From positions 1 to 14,687 of the forward strand of contig JAQWAN010000020.1 in assembly GCA_028707655.1 (NCBI GenBank): a stretch of 14,687 nt of DNA, given 5' to 3'. Within the stretch, counting starts at the first letter, position 1, and every line of letters starts with the position of its first letter. A program made the translations under genes and the position numbers. The stretch comes from Bacteroidaceae bacterium (GTDB taxonomy: Bacteria > Bacteroidota > Bacteroidia > Bacteroidales > Bacteroidaceae). Below the pieces are notes generated by a model, which saw nothing but the letters and a program-made list of their open reading frames with translations, did not search any database and had not been told where the DNA came from. Below are positions 7,162 through 13,871 of the stretch, piece after piece.

Positions 7162-7716
7162 TTATTTAGCAGAAGCTGACTTGCCTGACTTCCTGCGGAT
7201 AATCTCACCAACAAATCTAATACCCTTACCTTTATATGGTTCTGGCTTACGGAAAGAACGAATTTTAGCACAAATGTGACCAATCAATTGTTTGTCGCAA
7301 GACTCTAAAAGAATAAGAGGATTTTTATTTCTTTCTGACTTAGTCTCTACCTTAATTTCTTCAGGCAACAACATAAGTATTGGGTGAATGAACCCTAGTG
7401 AAAACTCGAGCAAATTTCCTTTGTTAGTTACACGGTAACCAACACCAACAAGCTCTAATTCTTTTTTGTAACCAGTAGAAACACCGATTACCATATTATT
7501 AACTAACGAACGGTACAAACCATGAAACGCATTTGCTTGTTTATCCTCACCTACGCGAGTAAACACAACACAACCATCTTCAATTTCAACTTTCACATCA
7601 GGTTTGATCGTTTGTTTCAACTCTCCTTTTGGTCCCTTAACGGTAACTAAATCTCCTTCGATTGTTACAGTAACACCTGCAGGGATACTAATGGGTAATT
7701 TACCTATTTTTGACAT
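7162..7716 (-). CDS. rplF: 50S ribosomal protein L6 (uL6)
   Basis: L6 sits near the base of the L7/L12 stalk beside the sarcin-ricin loop and is needed for factor binding. The 184-residue product has two repeated alpha/beta modules: the first opens MSKIGKLPISIPAGVTV with VKGPKGEL near 27-34, and the second starts about residue 85 with ELELVGVGYRV. The C-terminal signature EPYKGKGIRFVGEIIRRKSGK is complete. Length is normal. A strong Shine-Dalgarno sequence (AGGAGG, 8 nt from the ATG) lies in the 18-nt gap after rpsH and confirms the start. Confidence 0.97.
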   Translation of the reverse strand: MSKIGKLPISIPAGVTVTIEGDLVTVKGPKGELKQTIKPDVKVEIEDGCVVFTRVGEDKQANAFHGLYRSLVNNMVIGVSTGYKKELELVGVGYRVTNKGNLLEFSLGFIHPILMLLPEEIKVETKSERNKNPLILLESCDKQLIGHICAKIRSFRKPEPYKGKGIRFVGEIIRRKSGKSASAK

Positions 7717-7724
7717 TGCTTATT

Positions 7725-7730
7725 CCTCCT
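7725..7730 (-). promoter_or_regulatory. Strong Shine-Dalgarno sequence of rplF
   Basis: AGGAGG on the minus strand (7730-7725) is followed by 8 nt and then the rplF ATG, an ideal spacing. It is one of only four clear matches to the 16S rRNA tail among the 29 complete genes here, and the only one lying wholly in an intergenic gap. Confidence 0.8.
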
Positions 7731-7734
7731 AATA

Positions 7735-8130
7735 TTAATAAACGTAACATAAAACTTCACCTCCGATTTTCAAATCTAAGGCTTCTTTGTTCGTTATTAC
7801 ACCTTTGGAAGTAGATATAATTGCAATACCCAAACCATTAATAACTCTGGGCATATCTTTGTAACCAGTGTATTTACGTAAACCTGGAGTAGAAACTCTA
7901 ATCAATTTCTTGATAGAATTTACTTTATTTACATTATCATACTTCAACGCTACTTTAATAGTACCTTGAGGACCATCCTCTACAAACTTAAAATTAAGTA
8001 TGTAACCTTTTTGGAAAAGGATTTTAGTAATTTCCTTTTTTAGATTTGAGGCAGGAATCTCAACAACTCTGTGCTTAGCAGCAATTGCATTTCTTAACCT
8101 CGATAGATAATCTGCTATTGGATGAGTCAT
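7735..8130 (-). CDS. rpsH: 30S ribosomal protein S8 (uS8)
   Basis: S8 is a primary binder of the central domain of 16S rRNA; in E. coli it also represses the spc operon by binding its mRNA. The 131-residue product shows MTHPIADYLSRLRNA at the start, the VVEIPASNLKKEI segment, the RVSTPGLRKYTGYKDMPRV stretch around 78-96, and the C-terminal signature GLGIAIISTSKGVITNKEA, ending GGEVLCYVY. Length is standard. It is preceded by the second-longest gap in the operon (50 nt) with a small hairpin, and followed by 18 nt to rplF. Confidence 0.97.
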   Translation of the reverse strand: MTHPIADYLSRLRNAIAAKHRVVEIPASNLKKEITKILFQKGYILNFKFVEDGPQGTIKVALKYDNVNKVNSIKKLIRVSTPGLRKYTGYKDMPRVINGLGIAIISTSKGVITNKEALDLKIGGEVLCYVY

Positions 8131-8151
8131 AAATATATAAAATTAAATTAA

Positions 8152-8166
8152 TCAGGAACATCCTGA
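8152..8166 (-). promoter_or_regulatory. Small hairpin between rpsN and rpsH
   Basis: On the minus strand TCAGGA (8166-8161) and TCCTGA (8157-8152) pair perfectly over 6 bp around the loop TGT. The surroundings are almost pure A/T, so the hairpin is a distinct island. After it come about 21 A/T nt to the rpsH ATG with only scattered T pairs, not a proper T-run, so it is a poor terminator. It might be an mRNA processing or stabilising structure or a protein-binding site. Its function is unknown and chance occurrence is possible. Confidence 0.4.
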
Positions 8167-8180
8167 CAATATTTAAAAAA

Positions 8181-8450
8181 TTACCAGCTTGCTTTTCTTA
8201 TTCCAGGAATAAGACCGTTAGAAGCCATCTCTCTAAATTGGATTCTAGAAACTCCAAATTGTCTGATATAACCTTTAGGACGACCTGTCAAGCTACAACG
8301 ATTATGCAATCGTACAGGAGAAGCATTCTTAGGTAGCGCTTGTAGTGCTTCAAAATTACCCTCTTTTTTCAATTGAGCTCTTTTATCAGCATATTTGGCT
8401 ACTAATTTAGCACGCTTAACTTCACGCGCTTTCATTGATTCTTTTGCCAT
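8181..8450 (-). CDS. rpsN: 30S ribosomal protein S14 (uS14), zinc-free form
   Basis: S14 is a 30S head protein near the A and P sites. The 89-residue product is the long, zinc-free (C-minus) type: it starts MAKESMKAREVKRAKLVAKY, carries SPVRLHNRCSLTGRPKGYIR around 45-64 and ends with FREMASNGLIPGIRKASW. Only one cysteine remains, so the four-cysteine zinc site of the 61-residue C-plus type is absent. It lies 6 nt after rplE and 50 nt before rpsH. No Shine-Dalgarno sequence is visible. Confidence 0.97.
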   Translation of the reverse strand: MAKESMKAREVKRAKLVAKYADKRAQLKKEGNFEALQALPKNASPVRLHNRCSLTGRPKGYIRQFGVSRIQFREMASNGLIPGIRKASW

Positions 8451-8456
8451 ATTCTA

Positions 8457-9014
8457 TTAATCTTTTTTTGAACTTTTAAAAGGTAGTCCGAATTCTTTAA
8501 GAAGAGCATATCCCTCTTCATCTGTTTCTGCAGATGTTACAAAGGTAATATTCATTCCTAATATTTTCGAAATACTATCAAGATTTATTTCTGGAAAAAT
8601 GATTTGTTCTTGGATACCTAGTGTATAATTACCTCTTCCATCAAACTTGCTTTCAATTCCTTTGAAATCACGAATACGTGGTAAAGCTACTTGAACTAGA
8701 CGTTCTAAAAATTCATACATTTTTTCTCTACGTAAAGTTACCATAACACCTACTGGCATTTTTTTACGCAACTTAAAGTTGGCGATATCTTTACGTGAAA
8801 TTGTAGCAACAGCTTTCTGACCAGTGATGGTAGTAAGCTCTTTAATCGCAACATCAATAATCTTCTTATCTGCTACTGCTAAACCAAGACCCTCGTTGAT
8901 AACGATTTTCTTAAGTTTTGGCACTTGCATAGTTGAAGAATATTTGAATTGTTCCATTAATGCAGGAGCTATACGCTCTGCATAAGTATTTTTAAGACTT
9001 GCAGTATTACTCAT
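8457..9014 (-). CDS. rplE: 50S ribosomal protein L5 (uL5)
   Basis: L5 binds 5S rRNA in the central protuberance and touches S13 and P-site tRNA. The 185-residue product carries MQVPKLKKIVINEGLGLAVAD around 29-49, TGQKAVATISRKDIANFKLR near 68-87, the VMVTLRREKMYEFLERLV stretch, and the C-terminal GNYTLGIQEQIIFPEI and MNITFVTSAETDEEGYALL. Length matches the family. The ATG overlaps the rplX stop by one base (TAATG), and a Shine-Dalgarno sequence (GGAGGAG) lies 8 nt upstream inside rplX, so this start is well supported. Confidence 0.97.
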   Translation of the reverse strand: MSNTASLKNTYAERIAPALMEQFKYSSTMQVPKLKKIVINEGLGLAVADKKIIDVAIKELTTITGQKAVATISRKDIANFKLRKKMPVGVMVTLRREKMYEFLERLVQVALPRIRDFKGIESKFDGRGNYTLGIQEQIIFPEINLDSISKILGMNITFVTSAETDEEGYALLKEFGLPFKSSKKD

Positions 9015-9337
9015 TATTTGATCTCCTCCCCTGACTTTTTAGAATAGCGTACATAAGTTCTTTGATCAGAACTTTCTCTTCTCCCAATACGTGTTGGCTT
9101 TCCTGTTTTAGGATCTACCACATTCAAGTTCGAAATATGAATTGAAGACTCTTGTTTAACGATGCCACCTTGGGGACTAGTTGCACTTGGTTTAGTGCTC
9201 TTAGAAACCATATTAACACCTTCAACAATAGCTCTTTTTTTATCTACAAGAACTTGTAATACGCGACCAGTCTTTGTCTTGTTTTCACCAGAATTTACGT
9301 AGACTGTATCACCTTTCTTTATATGTAATTTACTCAT
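9014..9337 (-). CDS. rplX: 50S ribosomal protein L24 (uL24)
   Basis: L24 is an assembly initiator of the large subunit and lies near the exit tunnel. The 107-residue product has the N-terminal KOW motif (about 6-33: KKGDTVYVNSGENKTKTGRV), followed by VEGVNMVSKSTKPS, QGGIVKQESSIHISNLNVVD and a basic C-terminus with RIGRRESSDQRTYVRYSKKSG. Length is normal for the family. It follows rplN after 20 nt and its stop codon shares one base with the rplE start, so rplE is probably translated by reinitiation and by its own ribosome site. Confidence 0.97.
   Translation of the reverse strand: MSKLHIKKGDTVYVNSGENKTKTGRVLQVLVDKKRAIVEGVNMVSKSTKPSATSPQGGIVKQESSIHISNLNVVDPKTGKPTRIGRRESSDQRTYVRYSKKSGEEIK
9023..9029 (-). 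promoter_or_regulatory. Shine-Dalgarno sequence of rplE inside rplX
   Basis: GGAGGAG on the minus strand (9029-9023) lies within the last codons of rplX and ends 8 nt before the rplE ATG. Together with the TAATG overlap it suggests that rplE is both coupled to rplX and able to recruit ribosomes directly. Confidence 0.7.
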
Positions 9338-9357
9338 TACTTTATTCTTTTAGAAAA

Positions 9358-9723
9358 TTAAAGTACCTCTGGTGCCAATGAAACTACTTTCATATTAACC
9401 GCACGAAGTTCTCTCGCCACAGGGCCGAAAATACGGCTACCTCTCAATTCACCGGTATTATTAAGTAATACACAAGCATTATCATCAAAACGAATGTATG
9501 AGCCATCAGCTCTACGAATTTCTTTTCTCGTTCTAACAATAAGCGCTTTGGATATAGCACCTTTTTTAATATCACTAGCGGGGATAACGCTTTTTACAGA
9601 CACAACAATAACATCCCCAACGGAGGCATAACGTCTTTTTGTACCGCCTAATACACGTATACATAAGACCTCTTTTGCACCGCTGTTATCACATACTGTG
9701 AGTCTCGATTCTGTTTGTATCAT
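9358..9723 (-). CDS. rplN: 50S ribosomal protein L14 (uL14)
   Basis: L14 lies on the subunit interface of the 50S and is also the docking site of the silencing factor RsfS. The 121-residue product is a textbook member: MIQTESRLTVCDNSGAKEVL at the start, IRVLGGTKRRYASVGDVIVV, then a middle part with GAISKALIVRTRKEIRRADG, and FDDNACVLLNNTGELRGSRI followed by FGPVARELR near the end. Length is exactly usual. It follows rpsQ after 2 nt and opens the spc part of the merged operon; there is no room for a separate promoter in that gap. Confidence 0.98.
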   Translation of the reverse strand: MIQTESRLTVCDNSGAKEVLCIRVLGGTKRRYASVGDVIVVSVKSVIPASDIKKGAISKALIVRTRKEIRRADGSYIRFDDNACVLLNNTGELRGSRIFGPVARELRAVNMKVVSLAPEVL

Positions 9724-9725
9724 AA

Positions 9726-9983
9726 TTACTTAGCTCTTTCGATTATGTCGACTAATCTCCATCTTTTAGTTTTACTCAAAGGACGAGTTTCCATGATACA
9801 TACAGTATCACCTACATTGCACTCATTTTTCTCGTCATGAGCATGGTATTTTTTTGTTTTACTAACAAACTTACCATATATAGGGTGTTTCTCCTTAAAT
9901 TTAGCAACAATAGTAATGGTTTTATCCATACTTGTACTTAAAACCACCCCGGTTCTTTCTTTTCTTAAGTTTCTAGCTTCCAT
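9726..9983 (-). CDS. rpsQ: 30S ribosomal protein S17 (uS17)
   Basis: S17 is a primary 16S rRNA binder in the 30S body. The 85-residue product is an OB-fold: EARNLRKERTGVVLSTSMDK at the start, TITIVAKFKEKHPIYGKFV, the KTKKYHAHDEKNECNVGDTV segment at about 42-61, and METRPLSKTKRWRLVDIIERA at the end in adjoining pieces. Length is as expected. It ends the S10 block, 8 nt after rpmC and 2 nt before rplN, so the S10 and spc blocks are fused without a gap. Confidence 0.97.
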   Translation of the reverse strand: MEARNLRKERTGVVLSTSMDKTITIVAKFKEKHPIYGKFVSKTKKYHAHDEKNECNVGDTVCIMETRPLSKTKRWRLVDIIERAK

Positions 9984-9991
9984 GAGGACTA

Positions 9992-10195
9992 TTATTTATT
10001 ATTAAGTTCTCTTTGGCGTAACTCAGATTTCATACGTGCAATAGTGCGACGTAATTCTTTAATTTGACCTGGGTTGTCCAAAGGAGAAATAGAATGGTTT
10101 AAAACCATCTGATTATAATTGGTCACTTCTTTCTCAACGCTCTCTACCAATTCATTGGTACTTAACTCTCTTATTTCAGCAATTTTCATAACCAT
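9992..10195 (-). CDS. rpmC: 50S ribosomal protein L29 (uL29)
   Basis: L29 is a small two-helix protein at the polypeptide exit, next to L23, where chaperones and targeting factors dock. The 67-residue reading from 10195 starts MVMKIAEIRELSTNELVES and contains SPLDNPGQIKELRRTIARMK, typical of the family. The first ATG overlaps the rplP stop by one base (TAATG). A second ATG at 10189, two codons inside, would give the N-terminus MKIAEI more usual for the family and 65 residues. Sequence alone does not settle which start is used; the gene identity is not in doubt. Confidence 0.95.
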   Translation of the reverse strand: MVMKIAEIRELSTNELVESVEKEVTNYNQMVLNHSISPLDNPGQIKELRRTIARMKSELRQRELNNK

Positions 10196-10629
10196 TACAT
10201 ATTTTGATTCTGAGTATCGAAATCACGTCTTACGATAAACTTGGTAGTTACAGGAAGTTTTTGTGCTGCTAAGCGCAAAGCTTCTTTCGCGATTTCAAAA
10301 GATACACCTTCTACTTCAATAATAATTCTTCCGGGAGTGATAGGAGCAACAAATCCTTCTGGATTACCTTTTCCCTTACCCATACGTACCTCTGCAGGTT
10401 TCTTTGTAATAGGTTTGTCAGGAAAAATACGTATCCATATTTGTCCTTGACGTTGCATATATCTAGTAACTGCAATACGTGCAGCTTCAATCTGACGACC
10501 AGTGATCCATTTAGATTGTAATGATTTGATACCGAAAGAACCAAACGCTAGTTGGTTACCTCTCTGTGCATCACCTTTCATACGACCTTTTTGTTGTCTT
10601 CTGAATTTAGTCTTTTTTGGTTGTAACAT
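10195..10629 (-). CDS. rplP: 50S ribosomal protein L16 (uL16)
   Basis: L16 organises the A-site and peptidyl transferase region of the 50S in late assembly. The 144-residue product shows MLQPKKTKFRRQQKGRMKG, GNQLAFGSFGIKSLQSKWIT, QIEAARIAVTRYMQRQGQIW and the conserved RIFPDKPITKKPAEVRMGKG around 72-91, followed by GNPEGFVAPITPGRIIIEVE. Length is slightly above the E. coli protein, with a short polar tail (DTQNQNM). It follows rpsC by 22 nt. A partial purine stretch (TAGGAAAT) lies right before the ATG, weaker and closer than a good Shine-Dalgarno sequence. Confidence 0.97.
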   Translation of the reverse strand: MLQPKKTKFRRQQKGRMKGDAQRGNQLAFGSFGIKSLQSKWITGRQIEAARIAVTRYMQRQGQIWIRIFPDKPITKKPAEVRMGKGKGNPEGFVAPITPGRIIIEVEGVSFEIAKEALRLAAQKLPVTTKFIVRRDFDTQNQNM

Positions 10630-10651
10630 ATTTCCTAAAATTCAAGTTCAA

Positions 10652-11380
10652 TTAGCGATTATTTTTCTTTCTTTTGAAGTTTCTTCCGCCATTGCCAGCA
10701 TTTTTACCTCTTCCATGATCCTTAGTTTGTGTAAAGTTAGGAGCTAAATCTCTCTTACCATATACCTCACCCTTACAGATCCAAACTTTAATACCGAGCA
10801 AACCAACTTTTGTCAAAGCTTCAGCTAGACAATAATCGATATCTGCTCTAAAAGTATGCAACGGAGTTCTTCCTTCTTTATACATCTCAGAACGGGCCAT
10901 TTCAGCACCATTCAAACGACCTGAGATCTGCACTTTGATACCTTCAGCACCCATACGCATAGTGTTGGCAATAGCCATCTTAATCGCACGACGATAGGCA
11001 ATTTTACCTTCAACCTGTTGAGCTATGTTTTTAGCTACAATCACAGCGTCTAATTCCGGTCTTTTCACTTCAAAGATGTTGATTTGAACATCCTTATCGG
11101 TGATTTTTTTCAACTCTTCTTTTAACTTATCAACTTCCTGACCGCCTTTACCAATGATAATTCCTGGACGAGATGTACAGATTGTGATTGTTACAAGTTT
11201 AAGTGTGCGCTCAATAACAATACGAGAAACACTAGCTTTAACTAATCTTGCAGAAAGATATTTACGAATTTTACTATCTTCTAGTAACGACTCTCCATAT
11301 TTATTTCCGCCATACCAATTTGAATCCCATCCTCTGATAATTCCTAAACGGTTACTTATTGGATTAATTTTTTGTCCCAT
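10652..11380 (-). CDS. rpsC: 30S ribosomal protein S3 (uS3)
   Basis: S3 is a 30S head protein that forms the mRNA entry pore and helicase with S4 and S5. The 242-residue product starts MGQKINPISNRLGIIRGWDS. It has a type II KH domain with its GKGG loop at about 77-80 (RPGIIIGKGGQEVDKLKEEL), and the C-terminal S3 domain with RRAIKMAIANTMRMGAEGIK, VQISGRLNGAEMARSEMYKE and GRTPLHTFRADIDY. The tail is rich in Gly, Asn, Arg and Lys. Length is close to the family average. It lies 5 nt after rplV. Confidence 0.97.
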   Translation of the reverse strand: MGQKINPISNRLGIIRGWDSNWYGGNKYGESLLEDSKIRKYLSARLVKASVSRIVIERTLKLVTITICTSRPGIIIGKGGQEVDKLKEELKKITDKDVQINIFEVKRPELDAVIVAKNIAQQVEGKIAYRRAIKMAIANTMRMGAEGIKVQISGRLNGAEMARSEMYKEGRTPLHTFRADIDYCLAEALTKVGLLGIKVWICKGEVYGKRDLAPNFTQTKDHGRGKNAGNGGRNFKRKKNNR

Positions 11381-11385
11381 TAAGC

Positions 11386-11796
11386 TTAATTTTTATCACT
11401 ATTATTATTAATAGAATCTACGAACAAGGTGACGTGATTTGAACGTTTTCGAATTCTGAATCCTCTTCCTTGGGGAGCTGGACGCATTCTTTTCAACATC
11501 GTTGCACTATCAACATATATCTTCGATATAAACAATTCACCACTTTCGGCCTTACGTTCGTTTTTCTGTTCCCAATTTGCAATAGCAGAGCGCAAAAGCT
11601 TCTCAACACGTGCCGAGGCCTCCTTAGAGGAGAATTTTAAAGCTCCTAACGCTTTATTGACCTCCATTCCACGCACCATATCAGCGACTAATCGCATCTT
11701 ACGAGGAGAAGTAGGAACATCTTGCAATTTAGCAAAATATAAAGTTTTAAGGGCTTCCTTTCGGTTTAACGCCGCTACTTTTTTTCTTTTTCCCAT
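11386..11796 (-). CDS. rplV: 50S ribosomal protein L22 (uL22)
   Basis: L22 reaches through its beta-hairpin into the nascent-peptide tunnel at the narrow point. The 136-residue product has the SPRKMRLVADMVRGMEVNKA region near 30-49, a LRSAIANWEQKNE-type helix, and the hairpin MLKRMRPAPQGRGFRIRKRS around 103-122. The hairpin tip looks wild type, with no deletion of the sort associated with macrolide resistance. The N-terminus (MGKRKKVAALNRKEALKTL) is longer than in E. coli, which explains the added length. It lies 19 nt after rpsS and 5 nt before rpsC. Confidence 0.97.
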   Translation of the reverse strand: MGKRKKVAALNRKEALKTLYFAKLQDVPTSPRKMRLVADMVRGMEVNKALGALKFSSKEASARVEKLLRSAIANWEQKNERKAESGELFISKIYVDSATMLKRMRPAPQGRGFRIRKRSNHVTLFVDSINNNSDKN

Positions 11797-11815
11797 TATT
11801 ACGTTATTTTACAAA

Positions 11816-12085
11816 TTATCTTTTCTTATTACCACCATGACCTCTAAAGGTACGGGTAGGCGAAAACTCGCCTAATTTGTGCCCTACCATGTTTTCGGTA
11901 ACATATACTGGAATAAATTTATTTCCGTTATGAACAGCAACAGTATGTCCTACAAAATCAGGAGATATCATTGATGCTCTGGCCCACGTCTTAACAACTA
12001 TTTTCTTGCTAGATTCATTCATAGCAAGAATTTTTTTCTCAAGTTTTACGTTAATATAAGGACCTTTTTTTAAAGAACGACTCAT
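11816..12085 (-). CDS. rpsS: 30S ribosomal protein S19 (uS19)
   Basis: S19 is a 30S head protein that pairs with S13 and contacts the A-site region and bridge B1. The 89-residue product opens MSRSLKKGPYINVKLEKKIL, carries VVKTWARASMISPDFVGHTV around 30-49, and ends with the signature MVGHKLGEFSPTRTFRGHGG plus a short basic tail. Length is normal. It follows rplB by 20 nt; the gap is AT-rich with no Shine-Dalgarno sequence. Confidence 0.98.
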   Translation of the reverse strand: MSRSLKKGPYINVKLEKKILAMNESSKKIVVKTWARASMISPDFVGHTVAVHNGNKFIPVYVTENMVGHKLGEFSPTRTFRGHGGNKKR

Positions 12086-12105
12086 AGTTTACTCAATTAA
12101 TCAAA

Positions 12106-12930
12106 TTACTTTTTTCTTCTCTCTATAATATACTTAGTAGATTGTTTCTTAGGAGCTCTTGTCTTCAAGCCCTTAGCATACAAACCTTTACGAGATCTTG
12201 GATGACCTCCTGATTGGCGACCTTCACCACCACCCATTGGGTGATCCACTGGATTCATTACCACACCACGGTTATGAGGACGACGTCCAAACCATCTAGA
12301 GCGACCAGCCTTACCTGAAGATTCCAATGCATGATCGGAGTTACCAACACTACCAATAGTAGCCTTACAAGTACTAAGTATTTGTCTAACTTCACCTGAA
12401 GGTAATTTGACAACACAATACTTGCCTTCTCTCGAAGTTAACTGAGCAAAATTACCTGCCGATCTAACTAATGCAGCTCCTTGACCTGGACGTAATTCGA
12501 TATTATGAATTACAGTACCAACAGGAATATTCTGCAAAGGAAGAGCATTACCAATCTCTGGTGATGCTTTTTCTCCCGACATTAACGTGCTTCCAACTTG
12601 TAAACCATTAGGAGCAATAATATAACGCTTTTCACCATCTGCATAAAAAAGTAAAGCAATACGAGCAGAACGGTTAGGATCATACTCAATTGTTTTTACT
12701 ACTGCAGGCACACCATCTTTATTTCTCTTGAAATCGATAAAACGCAATTTTCTGCGATGACCACCACCTAAGTAGCGCATTGTCATCTTACCAGTGTTAT
12801 TACGACCACCAGAAGAACGTTTACCAAATACAAGAGACTTTTCTGGTACAGAAGCGGTTACTTCATCAAATGTACCAATAATTTTATGTCTTTGCCCCGG
12901 TGTTGTGGGCTTAAATTTACGTACTGCCAT
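12106..12930 (-). CDS. rplB: 50S ribosomal protein L2 (uL2)
   Basis: L2 is one of the most conserved large-subunit proteins; it forms bridge B7b and supports the peptidyl transferase centre. The 274-residue product begins MAVRKFKPTTPGQRHKIIG, has the N-terminal OB-fold with RYLGGGHRRKLRFIDFKRNK and VKTIEYDPNRSARIALLFYA, then the SH3-like half with GTVIHNIELRPGQGAALVRS. The C-terminal catalytic-region signature VMNPVDHPMGGGEGR holds the conserved His (about residue 230). Length is normal. It lies 5 nt after rplW. Confidence 0.98.
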   Translation of the reverse strand: MAVRKFKPTTPGQRHKIIGTFDEVTASVPEKSLVFGKRSSGGRNNTGKMTMRYLGGGHRRKLRFIDFKRNKDGVPAVVKTIEYDPNRSARIALLFYADGEKRYIIAPNGLQVGSTLMSGEKASPEIGNALPLQNIPVGTVIHNIELRPGQGAALVRSAGNFAQLTSREGKYCVVKLPSGEVRQILSTCKATIGSVGNSDHALESSGKAGRSRWFGRRPHNRGVVMNPVDHPMGGGEGRQSGGHPRSRKGLYAKGLKTRAPKKQSTKYIIERRKK

Positions 12931-12935
12931 TTCTT

Positions 12936-13229
12936 TTAAATATTGCTATAAAAATCAATCACATCGCCCTCTTTTAAAGTCACTACGGCTTTCTTGAAAG
13001 CATTGGATCTACCTTTAATAAGACCTGATTTTGTATAACGACTTTTATTCTTTCCTGAATATCTAGCCGTATTTACGTCAGCTACTGTAACATTGTACAA
13101 GGCCTCAACTTCATTCTTAATCTCTAATTTGTTAGCCTCAGGACGCACAATAAACCCGAAACGATTGGACATCTTTTCGGATATATTTGTCATTTTTTCT
13201 GTTACTAACGGTTTAATAATAATTCCCAT
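12936..13229 (-). CDS. rplW: 50S ribosomal protein L23 (uL23)
   Basis: L23 sits at the tunnel exit and is the docking site of trigger factor and signal recognition particle. The 97-residue product has the family pattern: IIKPLVTEKMTNISEKMSN near the start, FIVRPEANKLEIKNEVEALY around 26-45, NVTVADVNTARYSGK, and the C-terminal KKAVVTLKEGDVIDFYSNI. Length is as expected. It has the best Shine-Dalgarno sequence in the window (AAGGAGG, 8 nt spacing) placed within the end of rplD, and the ATG is 3 nt after the rplD stop. Confidence 0.97.
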   Translation of the reverse strand: MGIIIKPLVTEKMTNISEKMSNRFGFIVRPEANKLEIKNEVEALYNVTVADVNTARYSGKNKSRYTKSGLIKGRSNAFKKAVVTLKEGDVIDFYSNI

Positions 13230-13232
13230 TAT

Positions 13233-13871
13233 TTAAGCCTCCTTTTTAGTTAAGATCGTATCGATTACAGAAAGAGAGCCTTCAGTAAGAACAAGCGTAT
13301 TAGCACCTAACACCTTGTAAGTGTTAAGAGTAGCAGCTAGTGAAACTGAAATTCCTTCTATATTACGAGCAGACAAATATACGTTTTTATTTACTTCTGG
13401 TAAAACAAACAGTAGGTTTCTATCAGAAACTTTAAGGTTTTTTACCATAGCAACAAATTCTTTTGTTTTTGCGGACTCAAAAGTAAAATCCTCAATTACA
13501 ACAATAGCATTATCCTTCGCTTTGTAAGACAAAGCAGAACAACGAGCTAACGACTTAACTTTTTTGTTAAGTTTAAAGTTGTAGTCTCTTGGTTTAGGAC
13601 CAAAACAACGTGCACCACCTACTAGAATTGGCGATTTAATATCACCACGACGAGCACCACCGCCACCTTTTTGTTTTCCTAACTTACGAGTAGATCCACT
13701 CAACTCACTTCTCTCTTTAGATTTATGAGTACCTTGACGTTGATTAGCAAGATACTGTTTAGTATCAAGATAAATCACGTGATCATTAGGCTCAATCCCG
13801 AAGATAGATTCGTTTAACGTAATCTTTCTCCCGGTGTCTTCACCTTTAATATTATATACGTTAAGTTCCAT
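13233..13871 (-). CDS. rplD: 50S ribosomal protein L4 (uL4)
   Basis: L4 extends a loop into the exit tunnel opposite L22; in E. coli it also represses the S10 operon by acting on its leader. The 212-residue product has a globular N-terminus, the tunnel loop at about 44-100 with RQGTHKSKERSELSGSTRKL, GKQKGGGGARRGDIKSPI and GPKPRDYNFKLNKKVK. The C-terminal Rossmann-like part includes VVIEDFTFESAKTKEFV and RNIEGISVSLAATLNTYKVL. Length is normal. Its ATG overlaps the rplC stop by one base. Whether it autoregulates here cannot be judged because the operon leader lies outside the window. Confidence 0.97.
   Translation of the reverse strand: MELNVYNIKGEDTGRKITLNESIFGIEPNDHVIYLDTKQYLANQRQGTHKSKERSELSGSTRKLGKQKGGGGARRGDIKSPILVGGARCFGPKPRDYNFKLNKKVKSLARCSALSYKAKDNAIVVIEDFTFESAKTKEFVAMVKNLKVSDRNLLFVLPEVNKNVYLSARNIEGISVSLAATLNTYKVLGANTLVLTEGSLSVIDTILTKKEA
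13238..13244 (-). promoter_or_regulatory. Strong Shine-Dalgarno sequence of rplW inside rplD
   Basis: AAGGAGG on the minus strand (13244-13238) lies in the last codons of rplD and ends 8 nt before the rplW ATG. It is the longest match to the usual 16S rRNA tail complement in this window, where most starts have only A/T-rich leaders. Confidence 0.8.

Noticed and set aside
10311..10544. Minus-strand 77-codon frame inside rplP
   Set aside because: It is an out-of-frame shadow of the conserved L16 gene without any supporting signal.
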